A stretch of 64,000 nucleotides of DNA from Haemophilus paraphrohaemolyticus (GTDB lineage Bacteria > Pseudomonadota > Gammaproteobacteria > Enterobacterales > Pasteurellaceae). The notes below the pieces were generated by a model. The model was not told the DNA's origin, did not search any database, and saw nothing but the letters and a program-made list of their open reading frames with translations. The stretch covers positions 62,001 through 126,000 of the forward strand of contig NZ_MUXX01000006.1 of assembly GCF_002015045.1 (NCBI RefSeq), written 5' to 3'. Positions 8,564 to 18,027 of this stretch are shown one piece after another (the first letter of the stretch is position 1; every line of letters starts with the position of its first letter). The position numbers and the translations under genes were made by a program.

Positions 8564-9025
8564 ATGTACAAAACCACTCGCAAAATTGAATTACACAAAC
8601 GCATTGCCTTAGTGGCACACGACAGCTGCAAACAGAGCTTATTGGCGTGGACGAAAAAACATGCTGAAGCCTTGAAGCCGCATACTTTATACGCCACTGG
8701 TACAACGGGCAATTTACTTTCTTGTGAAACAGGCTTGGAAATTCACGCTTTATTGAGCGGTCCAATGGGTGGAGATCAACAGCTGGGAGGATTGATTGCA
8801 GAGAAAAAAATCGACTTAATGATTTTCTTCTGGGATCCAATGAACGCTGCTCCGCACGACCCTGATGTTAAAGCCTTAATGCGCATTGCAACTGTCTGGA
8901 ACATTCCTGTGGCAATCAACGAAGCGACTGCCGATTTCTTGCTTCACTCTAGCTGTTTTAACCACGAAGTAGAGATTGAAGTGCCCGATTACGATCGCTA
9001 TTTGACGGAACGTTTACAGCGTTAA
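8564..9025 (+). CDS. mgsA: Methylglyoxal synthase
   Basis: 153-residue enzyme making methylglyoxal from dihydroxyacetone phosphate, relieving sugar-phosphate build-up. Signature motifs: ALVAHD near 15-20, TGTTG (45-49), [11 protein letters not shown] (65-75, catalytic D71) and FFWDPM...PHDPDVKAL (89-104, with H98 and D101). Length matches E. coli (152). It is followed 18 bases later by yccS, so the two are probably co-transcribed. Confidence 0.96.
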   Translation: MYKTTRKIELHKRIALVAHDSCKQSLLAWTKKHAEALKPHTLYATGTTGNLLSCETGLEIHALLSGPMGGDQQLGGLIAEKKIDLMIFFWDPMNAAPHDPDVKALMRIATVWNIPVAINEATADFLLHSSCFNHEVEIEVPDYDRYLTERLQR

Positions 9026-9043
9026 TGGACTAAAAATTAAACA

Positions 9044-11284
9044 ATGAAAATTGCAACAAAAATGCCATCTCATTGGTTGAGTGCTCACGTGTTGAGCACT
9101 TTGCCGATTTTTATTACCACCAACCTTGCCGCCATTGGTATCTGGTTGCTTAATATTTCTGAGCACAGTATGCCATTGATTTTGGGCATTATTGCAGGCG
9201 GTTTGGTAGATTTAGACAACAACCTTTCTGGGCGATTTAAAAACCTTATCATTACCCTGATTGCTTTTGCGATTTCGTCCGCAGGGGCAACGCTTTCTTT
9301 GGAATTTGGCTGGCTTTTTGTACCGCTTGCGGTGCTCAGCACCTTTATTTTGGTAATGCTCGGCAGCATTGGGCAGCGTTATAGCACCATCGCTTTTGGT
9401 ACGCTCGTTGTGTCTGTTTATGCCTCGCTGACCTACACTCCCGAAACTGCTTGGTACACCAATACTTTGCTGATTTTAGCGGGGGCATTGCTTTATGGTT
9501 TGGTGGCGATGTTGGTCTATATCGTCTTCCCAAACCGCACGGTGCAAGAGAATTTGGCGAAATCTTACGAAGCATTGGGCAGATATTTACAAGCGAAAGC
9601 TGCCTATTTTGATCCCGATGATGACGATGTCGACGCGAAACAGCGTGCTTTAGCACGCACGAATAGTGAAGTGATTCAGGCATTTGAACAGACTCGCGTG
9701 TCGCTTTTCTATCGCTTGCGCCGCCATAATCGCCAAACTCGGACGCAAAAAATGTTGCGTTATTACTACACCGCCCAAGATATTCTGGAACGAGCCAGTT
9801 CAAGCCATTATCAATATCACGAATTCTTCCAACAGCTTAAAAATAGCGATTTGATTTTTCGCTTCCAACGTGTCTTGGAGCTGCAAGCCATGGCGTGCCA
9901 AAAAGTGGCAGTGGCATTGCGTTATGCGGAACATTATCAGCACAGTTCCCGCGGGGAAAAGGCAATGCAAGGCTTATTTAATTCGCTCAATTATCATCAA
10001 GAACAGGGGCTAAAAAGTGCGTATCGCTGGCAATCGATCGCGGAAAATTTACGCAATATTGAAAGCCAACTTTGCCAGATTGAGCACAGCCAAAGCGAAC
10101 AAGAAGAGGGCATGGAACAAGCGGTTAAAATGAGCAATAAATTTGCATCTAGCAAATCACAGCACCTTTCTAACCGCTTGTTGGCGGAAAATGTGTCAGG
10201 TTTTCGCAATATGTGGCAAACCATTCAAAGCCATTGCAACCTCTCATCGCAACTTTTTCGCCATGCCATCCGTTTATCGGTCGTGGTAGGGTTGTGTAGT
10301 GCCATCGTGCCGATTTTCCATTTAGACGGCAAAGGCTACTGGGTGCTACTCACGGCAATTTTCGTCTGCCAGCCGAACTATTCGGCAACTAAGAAACGTT
10401 TAGGACAGCGAGTTATCGGTACTATCTTGGGCGTGTTGGTTGGGATGCTGTTGCGGGAATATTACCTCACTTCCACGCTGGAAGCCGAGCTGGGCTTGAT
10501 TGTGATTACCGCCAGCCTTTACACCTATTTCCGTTTCCGTCATTACAGTTTCTCAACCTTCTACATCACGCTGTTGGTGTTGGTAAGCCTTGATATTATT
10601 GGTATTGGCGCAGATGAGGGTATTTTACCACGGGTGATTGATACGTTGGTCGGTACATCAATTGCGTGGTTTGCCGTCTCTTTTATTTTCCCCGATTGGA
10701 AGTACATCAACCTCAAACAGAACTTGAAATCAACCGTGCTGGCAAGCAGTAACTACCTGCGACACATCATCGCACAGCTGCAATTTGGCTATAACGAACA
10801 GTTGCCATACCGTAGTGCCCGCCGGGAAGTGCACAACTACATTTCTGCTTTGAGTTCTGCGGTGTCAAACCTAGATAGCGAGCCGAAAAAATACCAAGCG
10901 ATTTCAGTAGTTGCCCCGAATTTACTAGGTATAAATTATACTTTGCTTGGCTATATTTCTGCACTGGGTGCCTATCGCATCGCCAGCCCAATGCTGAATC
11001 AACAGGTGGATTTTTCAGCGATTTTCTTCTCACACGGACGGGAAGTCGCAACTATTATCGGGCAAATAGCAGAGGGCAAACGCTCTCCTGCAAAATTGGA
11101 AGCAAATTTGATCGCTATTGATAGCGATCTTGCCCAATTTGAGCAAACCCACCACGAAAAACAAGACGAATTGAGTTTAGTGCTCATCCAACAATTACGC
11201 CTGATAGTACAGCTCCTTCCACAATTACAACATTTGATGAAAGAGAATGCACTAGGCGAATTGGAAAGAGAAACAGAAGAATAA
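9044..11284 (+). CDS. yccS: YccS-family inner-membrane protein (FUSC)
   Basis: 746-residue integral membrane protein with two blocks of hydrophobic segments (about residues 15-165 and 400-545) flanking a long hydrophilic, helical middle rich in Arg and Glu. This is the YccS/YhfK (FUSC) layout related to aromatic-acid efflux protein AaeB. The second block contains the typical GKGYWVLLTAIFVCQPNYSATK. Transport substrate is unknown. It lies directly after mgsA, a neighbourhood also seen in E. coli. Confidence 0.85.
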   Translation: MKIATKMPSHWLSAHVLSTLPIFITTNLAAIGIWLLNISEHSMPLILGIIAGGLVDLDNNLSGRFKNLIITLIAFAISSAGATLSLEFGWLFVPLAVLSTFILVMLGSIGQRYSTIAFGTLVVSVYASLTYTPETAWYTNTLLILAGALLYGLVAMLVYIVFPNRTVQENLAKSYEALGRYLQAKAAYFDPDDDDVDAKQRALARTNSEVIQAFEQTRVSLFYRLRRHNRQTRTQKMLRYYYTAQDILERASSSHYQYHEFFQQLKNSDLIFRFQRVLELQAMACQKVAVALRYAEHYQHSSRGEKAMQGLFNSLNYHQEQGLKSAYRWQSIAENLRNIESQLCQIEHSQSEQEEGMEQAVKMSNKFASSKSQHLSNRLLAENVSGFRNMWQTIQSHCNLSSQLFRHAIRLSVVVGLCSAIVPIFHLDGKGYWVLLTAIFVCQPNYSATKKRLGQRVIGTILGVLVGMLLREYYLTSTLEAELGLIVITASLYTYFRFRHYSFSTFYITLLVLVSLDIIGIGADEGILPRVIDTLVGTSIAWFAVSFIFPDWKYINLKQNLKSTVLASSNYLRHIIAQLQFGYNEQLPYRSARREVHNYISALSSAVSNLDSEPKKYQAISVVAPNLLGINYTLLGYISALGAYRIASPMLNQQVDFSAIFFSHGREVATIIGQIAEGKRSPAKLEANLIAIDSDLAQFEQTHHEKQDELSLVLIQQLRLIVQLLPQLQHLMKENALGELERETEE

Positions 11285-11292
11285 AATATTCT

Positions 11293-11320
11293 AATGGCTA
11301 GGTTTTCTAGCCATTTTTTA
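11293..11320 (+). terminator. Terminator after yccS
   Basis: AATGGCTAG (11293-11301) and CTAGCCATT (11307-11315) form a perfect 9-bp stem followed by TTTTT. It ends the mgsA-yccS unit. Confidence 0.88.
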
Positions 11321-11483
11321 TTCTGCTTTTCAGAATAGTTTATTCCCGTTTTATCGATTTTCCTGTCAGAAAAGCCATGTATAATCATGCTCAATAAAGA
11401 GCTATTTATCGAAGAAATAGAAATCCTCAACCACAAGCGAGCGAAATTTAGTGAAAGTAGCACAATAAGTCTAGAATTGAGAA

Positions 11484-11514
11484 AAAGTGCGGTGAATTTC
11501 ATCGCACTTTTTTT
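11484..11514 (+). terminator. Hairpin with T run carrying a Haemophilus-type uptake signal
   Basis: AAAAGTGCG and CGCACTTTTTTT form a stem around 11484-11514. The 5' arm includes AAGTGCGGT (11485-11493), the uptake signal of the H. influenzae branch rather than the form dominant in this window. It lies directly before the small membrane gene at 11544. Confidence 0.7.
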
Positions 11515-11543
11515 GTATAATAAAAGAAAAACGGAGGAAAAAC

Positions 11544-11957
11544 GTGCAGCTCAAGAGTGCAAGAGAAGGCTTCTTTTTAGCGGGGCTTTATAACTTTATT
11601 GGTGTTTTAGGCTTTACCCAATTTTTTACTGATACCACTTTAATGGATAACGATCCGATTGTTTTCTCATGGCTCGGACAAATCTCTATTTTACTTTGGG
11701 GATTGGCGTATTGGTCGGTTGCCAAACATTTCTGGCAAGTACCTGTTTTACTTTGGGTTTTCTGCGTAGAAAAATTGGTTTACTTTGGGGCTTGGTTACA
11801 TTGGTTGCTGACTACACCAGAAAAATTAGATGTGCTAGCAGGGCAATCGATGGTCTATTTCTGCTTTTTCGCGAGTTACGGCTTTGGCGATTTCCTCTTT
11901 GCGATTTTCTTTGCAAGAGTGGCAGTGGGGAGTATGAGGGGGAAGTTTGAGATTTGA
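11544..11957 (+). CDS. Small integral membrane protein, unknown function
   Basis: 137 residues with four hydrophobic segments (about 8-28, 43-62, 66-90 and 103-128). GTG at 11544 is the start because GGAGG lies six bases upstream. I recognise no family motif. It follows a terminator-like hairpin and precedes hfq by 133 bases, so it is probably its own unit. Confidence 0.75.
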   Translation: MQLKSAREGFFLAGLYNFIGVLGFTQFFTDTTLMDNDPIVFSWLGQISILLWGLAYWSVAKHFWQVPVLLWVFCVEKLVYFGAWLHWLLTTPEKLDVLAGQSMVYFCFFASYGFGDFLFAIFFARVAVGSMRGKFEI

Positions 11958-12011
11958 GGCAACTCATCGGACCCTGAAAATGATAGCGAACCAAATCGAA
12001 ACGTGATAATA

Positions 12012-12046
12012 TTTCGAGCGTAGAATTTGGTGTTCTACGCTCGAAA
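12012..12046. promoter_or_regulatory. Perfect 14-bp inverted repeat before hfq
   Basis: TTTCGAGCGTAGAA (12012-12025) and TTCTACGCTCGAAA (12033-12046) pair perfectly around a 7-base loop, TTTGGTG. No T run follows on either strand, so it does not look like a normal terminator. It lies 44 bases before the hfq start and would be in its 5' leader or promoter. Confidence 0.7.
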
Positions 12047-12090
12047 AAATGGAATTCCACATAATAATAAAAAGCAAAGAGGAAATGAAT

Positions 12091-12375
12091 ATGGCAAAAG
12101 GTCAATCATTACAAGACCCTTACTTAAATGCACTACGTCGTGAACGTATTCCAGTTTCAATTTATTTAGTTAATGGAATCAAACTACAAGGACAGATCGA
12201 ATCATTCGACCAATTCGTTATTTTATTGAAAAACACAGTAAGCCAAATGGTTTACAAACACGCGATTTCAACTGTGGTGCCTGCTCGAGCGATTTCTCAC
12301 GGCAATAACCACAATTCACATGCCCCAGTGCAAGTGACACAAACCGTTGAAATTGTTGAAAACGTAACGGAATAA
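12091..12375 (+). CDS. hfq: RNA chaperone Hfq
   Basis: 95-residue Sm-like hexameric RNA chaperone that pairs small RNAs with mRNAs. Residues 1-70 match E. coli closely ([20 protein letters not shown], then [10 protein letters not shown] and [13 protein letters not shown]). The C-terminal tail is short. Start is ATG 12091 with AGAGGAA eight bases upstream; the ATG at 12085 is too close to that site. hflX follows, as in E. coli. Confidence 0.97.
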   Translation: MAKGQSLQDPYLNALRRERIPVSIYLVNGIKLQGQIESFDQFVILLKNTVSQMVYKHAISTVVPARAISHGNNHNSHAPVQVTQTVEIVENVTE

Positions 12376-12508
12376 GATTATTAACACCTCAAATCTTACT
12401 CAACATGATTTACCAAGCGATGATGAAAATCAGCCGCTTGGTTTCTCTCTTTCTAAAGACCAAAAAAATCCATCTCTTGAGCAGTCGCATCAAGCGGATA
12501 AAGCAATT

Positions 12509-13771
12509 TTGGTTCATCTCTATCTTTCCCAACAAAAAGACACCGAAAATCTGGTTGAATTTCACACTCTTGCTGAATCGGCAGGCGTAGAAATTTTAAG
12601 CACGCTAACCACTTCTCGTTCTAGCCCGCATATCACCTATTTTGTCGGTAAAGGCAAGGCGGAAGAGATTAAACAAGCGGTCGAAAATTTGGGGGCAACG
12701 CTCGTGCTGGTTAATCACGAATTAAGCCCTTCACAAACACGGAATTTGCAGTCTCTCTGCAATTGTCGCGTGGTAGACAGGACAGGCTTGATTTTAGATA
12801 TTTTCGCTCAGCGTGCTCGTAGCCACGAAGGGAAATTGCAGGTGGAATTGGCTCAGCTTAAACATCTTGCTACTCGCTTAGTGCGTCGTTTGGGCAATCA
12901 AGACCAGCAGAAAGGTGGTGCTGTTGGCTTGCGTGGACCTGGGGAAACACAACTGGAAACCGATCGCCGTTTGATTAAAGTACGCATTCAGCAGCTGCAA
13001 AATCGTTTGGCAAAAGTGAGCAAGCAACGCGAGCAAAATCGCAAAACTCGCCAGAAAGCAGATATTCCGACCATCTCGCTTGTGGGCTATACCAATGCAG
13101 GAAAATCTAGCTTGTTTAATGCGATTACCCAAGCCGGCGTTTATGCTGCTGATCAGCTTTTTGCAACACTTGATCCAACGCTAAGAAGAATGCAAATTCA
13201 AGATGTGGGCACCACTATTCTTACTGATACCGTAGGTTTTATTCGCTTTTTGCCACACGATTTAGTCTCTGCATTTAAATCGACTTTACAAGAAACAGTT
13301 GAAGCCAGCCTCTTATTGCACGTGATTGATGTTGCAGATGAACGCAAAAATGAGAATATCCAAGCGGTAAATCAAGTATTGGAAGAGATTGGTGCTGTGG
13401 ATATTCCGACTCTCTTGGTTTATAACAAAGTAGATAAACTAGACGACATTCAACCTTTTGTCGAACGTGATGATGAAGGAAAAGTAACGGCGGTTTACCT
13501 TTCTGCTCAATCTGGCGACGGTATTGATCTGCTTTTTGAAGCAATCCGCGAACGGTTACGCAACGAATTAGTACAAGAAACGCTGCTTCTTCCGCCAACT
13601 ATAGGCAATCTTTACACGCTTTTCAAACAACAAAATGGCATTAAAACCGAGCATTTCAATGAGTTTGGAGATCGCATTATCGATATTGAGATCGACAAAG
13701 TGCAGTGGAATAAATGGGCGAAACAATATCCTGAGTTGATGGAATGTGTGGAGTTGGCGAAGTGGGAGTAA
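12509..13771 (+). CDS. hflX: GTPase HflX, 5' end uncertain
   Basis: Ribosome-associated GTPase that rescues stalled ribosomes. From TTG 12509 it is 420 residues. An N-terminal HflX domain ([16 protein letters not shown]) precedes [15 protein letters not shown], and the GTPase motifs are GYTNAGKS (193-200), DTVG (240-243) and NKVD. The frame is open further upstream to a TAA at 12365, encoding about 43 hydrophilic residues that look coding, but contains no ATG, GTG or TTG before 12509. TTG 12509 has no clear ribosome site. ATT at 12377 or 12380, just after CGGAATAAG, is a possible non-canonical start. Frame downstream of hfq in one operon. Confidence 0.9.
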   Translation: MVHLYLSQQKDTENLVEFHTLAESAGVEILSTLTTSRSSPHITYFVGKGKAEEIKQAVENLGATLVLVNHELSPSQTRNLQSLCNCRVVDRTGLILDIFAQRARSHEGKLQVELAQLKHLATRLVRRLGNQDQQKGGAVGLRGPGETQLETDRRLIKVRIQQLQNRLAKVSKQREQNRKTRQKADIPTISLVGYTNAGKSSLFNAITQAGVYAADQLFATLDPTLRRMQIQDVGTTILTDTVGFIRFLPHDLVSAFKSTLQETVEASLLLHVIDVADERKNENIQAVNQVLEEIGAVDIPTLLVYNKVDKLDDIQPFVERDDEGKVTAVYLSAQSGDGIDLLFEAIRERLRNELVQETLLLPPTIGNLYTLFKQQNGIKTEHFNEFGDRIIDIEIDKVQWNKWAKQYPELMECVELAKWE

Positions 13772-13805
13772 AATAGACCTCCAAGATTAGTTTCCATCAT
13801 TAAAA

Positions 13806-14783
13806 ATGACCCAAACACAAAAACTTAACACCGCTCTTTTTTCGCTTTTGCTGCTAATTATTGGCTTTGCGGTTTACCATCAACTTGATAGCTTCATTGC
13901 ACTCAAAAACGCGGATGGCATTCTTACCGATATGCGTTCGCTAGTGCTGCTTGATATTCGCCTGCCACGTATTGGCTTAGCTATCCTCACGGGGGGAAGC
14001 CTTGCGTTGGCGGGCAATGCGATGCAAGGGATTTTCCAAAATCCGCTGGCAAGTCCTGGGTTACTTGGAAGCAGTTCAGGGGCAACCACCGCGAGCGTGA
14101 TGATTCTCTATTATTTCTCTGCACCTTTTACCGTGCTACTTTTCGGCGGTATTGCTGGGGCGTTATTGAGCTTTTTGATTGTTTATTTGATTGCTAAAAA
14201 TCATGGCACAACAGCAATGATCTTGAGCGGATTGGCGGTAAATATGTTGCTTTCGGCAGCGATAGCTTTACTGCTTTCCAACGCTGAAAGCCCGTGGGCG
14301 TTAGCAGAACTTTACCGCTGGCTGCAAGGCTCGCTCGTGTGGGCGAAGATCGACACGCTCTTGATTTCCTTGCCGATTGTGTTGCTCGGCTTAGTTTGTT
14401 TATACCGAGAACGCCGCTACATCGATTTACTCACCTTCGGCGAAGAAACCGCCTCGACTATGGGCATCGACCCTAAACGCAGCTTTTTTATCACCACGTT
14501 TGGCGTTGCTTTATTGGTCGGTGCGACCATTCCGCAAACAGGCACGATAGGTTTTATCGGCTTAATCGCCCCGCATTTTGCCCGCATTTTGTTGAAACAA
14601 CGCCCGTCGCAACTTTACCTCACCAGCGGTTTGCTTGGTGCATTATTGCTGCTTGTGGCAGATCTCTGCGTGCAATATATCCCGCTTTTTTCGCACATCT
14701 ACATCGGCACGCTCACGGCGATTATCGGCGCACCGTGTTTGATTTGGATTTTACTGACAGAGCAAAGAAAACTTGCACGCTAA
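13806..14783 (+). CDS. FecCD-family metal/siderophore ABC permease
   Basis: 325-residue inner-membrane permease with about nine to ten transmembrane segments. FecCD/BtuC-family motifs include RLPRIGLAILTGGSLALAG, QGIFQNPLASPGLLGSSSGA and TGTIGFIGLIAPHFAR (the ATPase-contacting loop). It should import an iron-siderophore, haem or cobalamin complex together with a binding protein and ATPase, but neither is adjacent. No Fur box was recognised upstream. Substrate not assignable. Confidence 0.88.
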   Translation: MTQTQKLNTALFSLLLLIIGFAVYHQLDSFIALKNADGILTDMRSLVLLDIRLPRIGLAILTGGSLALAGNAMQGIFQNPLASPGLLGSSSGATTASVMILYYFSAPFTVLLFGGIAGALLSFLIVYLIAKNHGTTAMILSGLAVNMLLSAAIALLLSNAESPWALAELYRWLQGSLVWAKIDTLLISLPIVLLGLVCLYRERRYIDLLTFGEETASTMGIDPKRSFFITTFGVALLVGATIPQTGTIGFIGLIAPHFARILLKQRPSQLYLTSGLLGALLLLVADLCVQYIPLFSHIYIGTLTAIIGAPCLIWILLTEQRKLAR

Positions 14784-14907
14784 TTGCAAAAATATGGCCA
14801 AATTTGACCGCTTGTATGCTCGTTTGCAATTAACAGGATTTTAGGTTGCTTTAAGAAACACAGTTGCTACAATGTTGAAGTCAAAATAACGCATTTTTTA
14901 GAATAAA

Positions 14908-15459
14908 ATGAAAAGACTGCCCGAAATTAAATTTGTTTCTGTGATTGCAAAAACTGCGATTTTTGAAGTGCAAGCGGTCGATTTACGCTTTTCTAATGGC
15001 GAAGAGCGTACATATGAGCGCCTTACGCCACAACGCCGCTCTTCGGTGATGGTGTTGCCAATTCACAAGGGCAATTTGATTTTCGTGCGAGAATATGCGG
15101 TGGGATCTGAGCGTTATGAACTCACCTTTCCGAAAGGAATTGTAGATGTGGGCGAAGAACCGATTGAAAGTGCCAACCGAGAATTGCAAGAAGAGGTTGG
15201 TTTTGGTGCACGTAAAATTGAGCCGTTGCGGAGTTTATACAGCAGTCCAAGTCATATGTTTGGCTTAATGCACGTTTTTGTGGCAGAAGACCTTTACCCA
15301 TCCAAACTTGAGGGCGATGAGCCTGAACCGCTTGAGCTGGTTTATTATCCGTTGGCGAAAATCGACGAATTACTCGCCTCTCCCGATTTTGCCGAAGCCA
15401 GAAATTTATCCGCCCTCTTTTTATTAAAAGCATATTTAAATAAGAATACGGAAAAATAG
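14908..15459 (+). CDS. nudE: ADP compounds hydrolase NudE
   Basis: 183-residue Nudix hydrolase acting on ADP-ribose, NADH and diadenosine phosphates. The Nudix box is visible as GIVDVGEEPIESANRELQEE followed by VGF. N-terminal PEIKFVSVIAKTAIFEVQAV and overall length match E. coli NudE. cysQ follows 18 bases later, so the two probably share a transcript. Confidence 0.9.
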   Translation: MKRLPEIKFVSVIAKTAIFEVQAVDLRFSNGEERTYERLTPQRRSSVMVLPIHKGNLIFVREYAVGSERYELTFPKGIVDVGEEPIESANRELQEEVGFGARKIEPLRSLYSSPSHMFGLMHVFVAEDLYPSKLEGDEPEPLELVYYPLAKIDELLASPDFAEARNLSALFLLKAYLNKNTEK

Positions 15460-15477
15460 AGAAAAAAGGACGGAACT

Positions 15478-16308
15478 ATGCAAACACTTAATCAATACTT
15501 GCTGGATAAAATCGTGCAAATTGCTCAACAAGCAGGCAATCATCTCAAAGATTTTTATGCGAAATCGGTGGAGGTACATATTAAATCGGACAAAACGCCT
15601 GTCACCGAGGCGGATCTTTTTTTGAGCCAATTTATCACGGAACAGTTAAAACAGCTCACGCCAGATGTGCCCGTACTTTCAGAAGAAAATTGCGATATTG
15701 CCTTTGAAGAGCGTCAAAAATGGGACGAATATTGGATTATCGACCCACTGGATGGCACGCAACAATTTATCAATCGTACTGATCAATTTGCGGTAATTAT
15801 TGCTCTTGTGCAAAAACAAGAGGGTAAAAATCGCCCAGTCTTAGGCGTTATTCACGCCCCTATTATTGAAAAGACCTATTTCGCTATGCAGCATCACGGA
15901 TGCTTTGTGCAAAAAGAGGGCGAAATTCAACCGCTTCACACCATCAAACAAGCCGATCACAGCGAACACAATTTACATATTGCGATTGGATTTGTGCATC
16001 CAGATCATATCGAAGATAATCTTATTCCACCTTATCAAGCCACCTTTATGGAATATGGATCAAGCAGCTTGAAATCAGGCTTGGTAGCAGAAAATATCAC
16101 CGATTGCTATATTCGTTTTGGCGATACGGGTGAGTGGGACACGGCAGCATCTGAAATTTTATTAAGTGAGTTGGGCGGCGAGATTTTTGATTTGCATTTT
16201 AATCCTCTTAGCTACAACGAACGAGAAACCCTGATTAACCCTTATTTCATTATGGTTCGTGATAAAACGCGCGATTGGCAGACTATCTTTCAATTTAATA
16301 AGTCGTAG
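15478..16308 (+). CDS. cysQ: 3'(2'),5'-bisphosphate nucleotidase CysQ
   Basis: 276-residue inositol-monophosphatase-fold enzyme that clears 3'-phosphoadenosine 5'-phosphate from sulfate assimilation. Metal-site motifs: SEEN near residue 63, IIDPLDGTQQFI near 83-94 (the D-P-L-D-G-T signature) and WDTAASEILLSELGG near the C-terminus. ATG 15478 has AAGGACGG upstream. It precedes zwf, the order also known from H. influenzae. Confidence 0.92.
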   Translation: MQTLNQYLLDKIVQIAQQAGNHLKDFYAKSVEVHIKSDKTPVTEADLFLSQFITEQLKQLTPDVPVLSEENCDIAFEERQKWDEYWIIDPLDGTQQFINRTDQFAVIIALVQKQEGKNRPVLGVIHAPIIEKTYFAMQHHGCFVQKEGEIQPLHTIKQADHSEHNLHIAIGFVHPDHIEDNLIPPYQATFMEYGSSSLKSGLVAENITDCYIRFGDTGEWDTAASEILLSELGGEIFDLHFNPLSYNERETLINPYFIMVRDKTRDWQTIFQFNKS

Positions 16309-16312
16309 CGAT

Positions 16313-16330
16313 TAGCAAAACGATTTAAAA
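16313..16330. promoter_or_regulatory. Weak LacI-type operator-like site before zwf
   Basis: TAGCAAAACGATTTAAAA matches the putative ScrR-type operator before the sucrose PTS gene at 11 of 18 positions, including the central AAAACG.TTTA. It lies 50 bases before zwf. Its right half is degraded, so this is tentative. Confidence 0.25.
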
Positions 16331-16379
16331 TGTTGCATTATTGTAAAATTTATAAAATATAAGAACATTAGGACAAAAT

Positions 16380-17864
16380 ATGAACGTAGAAAATTGTTGT
16401 ATTGTTATTTTTGGGGCATCGGGGGATTTAACCTTCCGTAAGCTCATCCCTGCACTTTATAACTTACATAAAGTCGGCAGACTAGGCGAGCATTTTTCCG
16501 TATTAGGCGTGGCTCGTACGGAGTTTAGCGATGAACAATTTCGCGAAAAAATGCGTGATGCGTTAATTAAATTTGAGAACGCAAGCGGTGAAACTTTAGA
16601 TGAATTTTGCAGCCATCTTTATTATCAAGCGGTAAACACTTCAGACGCATTGGATTACGTAAAACTCTTGCCTCGCCTTGATAATTTACACGACAAATAC
16701 GGCAGTGCTGGCAATACGCTTTACTATCTTTCAACCCCACCAAGTTTATATGGTGTCATCCCAGAATGCTTGGCAGCACACGGCTTAACTACCGAAGAGT
16801 TCGGCTGGAAACGCATTATCGTGGAAAAACCATTCGGTTATGATATTCAAACCGCAAAAGCGTTGGACGTGCAAATTCACCGTTTCTTCGAAGAGCATCA
16901 AATCTACCGTATCGACCACTATTTAGGCAAAGAAACCGTACAAAATTTGCTCGTATTGCGCTTCTCAAACGGCTTATTCGAACCACTTTGGAACCGCAAT
17001 TACATTGATTATGTGGAAATCACAGGAGCAGAATCAATTGGCGTGGAAGAACGTGGCGGCTATTACGATGGCTCGGGTGCGATGCGTGATATGTTCCAAA
17101 ACCACTTATTGCAAGTGCTTGCCATGGTTGCGATGGAGCCGCCAGCGATTATCAACGCGGATGCAATGCGTGATGAAGTGGCAAAAGTGCTTTACTGCTT
17201 GCACCCGCTTTCTGACGAAGATTTGAAAAATAACCTTGTGCTTGGACAATACACCGCCGCAGAAATTGATGGTGAAATGGCAAAAGGTTATTTGGAAGAG
17301 AAAGGTGTGCCAGAAGATTCCAACACGGAAACCTTTATGGCATTAAAATGTGAAATCGATAACTGGCGTTGGGCGGGTGTTCCTTTTTATGTTCGCACAG
17401 GCAAACGATTACCAACCCGCGTAACGGAAGTGGTCATCCATTTCAAAACTACACCTCATCCCGTGTTTAGCCAAAATGCGCCTGAAAATAAATTGATTAT
17501 TCGTGTGCAACCTGATGAAGGTATCTCAATGCGTTTTGGTTTGAAAAAACCAGGCGCAGGATTTGAGGCAAAAGAAGTTTCAATGGATTTCCGTTATGCT
17601 GATTTAGCTTCTCCAAGTCTTCTCACTGCCTACGAACGTTTATTGTTAGACGCAATGAAAGGCGATGCCACCCTATTTGCCCGCACTGATGCAGTGCACG
17701 CGTGTTGGAAATTTGTGCAGCCTATTTTGGATTATAAAGCCCAAAATGGTCGTGTGTATGAATATGAAGCAGGCACTTGGGGGCCAAAAGAAGCGGATAA
17801 GTTGATCGCCAAACACGGCAGAGTATGGCGTAAGCCTTCAGGTGTGATGAAGAAAAAAGTGTAA
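16380..17864 (+). CDS. zwf: Glucose-6-phosphate 1-dehydrogenase
   Basis: 494-residue NADP enzyme opening the oxidative pentose-phosphate pathway. The dinucleotide motif [15 protein letters not shown] is at residues 12-26. The substrate-binding [15 protein letters not shown] lies near residue 180, with [13 protein letters not shown] and RTGKRLP downstream. Length matches E. coli (491). It heads a cluster with pgl and gnd. Confidence 0.97.
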   Translation: MNVENCCIVIFGASGDLTFRKLIPALYNLHKVGRLGEHFSVLGVARTEFSDEQFREKMRDALIKFENASGETLDEFCSHLYYQAVNTSDALDYVKLLPRLDNLHDKYGSAGNTLYYLSTPPSLYGVIPECLAAHGLTTEEFGWKRIIVEKPFGYDIQTAKALDVQIHRFFEEHQIYRIDHYLGKETVQNLLVLRFSNGLFEPLWNRNYIDYVEITGAESIGVEERGGYYDGSGAMRDMFQNHLLQVLAMVAMEPPAIINADAMRDEVAKVLYCLHPLSDEDLKNNLVLGQYTAAEIDGEMAKGYLEEKGVPEDSNTETFMALKCEIDNWRWAGVPFYVRTGKRLPTRVTEVVIHFKTTPHPVFSQNAPENKLIIRVQPDEGISMRFGLKKPGAGFEAKEVSMDFRYADLASPSLLTAYERLLLDAMKGDATLFARTDAVHACWKFVQPILDYKAQNGRVYEYEAGTWGPKEADKLIAKHGRVWRKPSGVMKKKV

Positions 17865-17871
17865 TGAATTT

Positions 17872-17898
17872 ACCCCTCTCCCTTTGTGGGAGAGGGGT
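17872..17898. repeat. CTCTCCC...GGGAGAG palindrome after zwf
   Basis: ACCCCTCTCCC (17872-17882) and GGGAGAGGGGT (17888-17898) pair perfectly around TTTGT. Related but less perfect palindromes follow at 17986-18010 and 19548-19576. It may end the zwf transcript, but the T run downstream is poor. Confidence 0.65.
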
Positions 17899-17985
17899 AA
17901 GCGATGCATTTTTATCACTCTTTTGCAAAATTAATATCGTAGCCCCTTTTTTCAGATGAAAATTGCCTTACACAATTGCCATCAG

Positions 17986-18010
17986 CCTCTCTCCCACAAC
18001 AAGAGAGAGT
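17986..18010. repeat. Second CTCTCCC-type palindrome before pgl
   Basis: CCTCTCTCCCACAACAAGAG with AGAGT continuing is an imperfect relative of the palindrome at 17872, in inverted orientation. It ends 18 bases before the pgl start. Confidence 0.45.
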
Positions 18011-18027
18011 ATTATAGAGAATCTAAA

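Noticed and set aside
11387..11593. 68-codon frame between yccS and the small membrane gene
   Set aside because: It runs through the T-run hairpin at 11484 and overlaps the GTG start of the next gene; no ribosome site.
12012..12046. Hairpin before hfq as a Rho-independent terminator
   Set aside because: The stem is followed by A rather than T on both strands.
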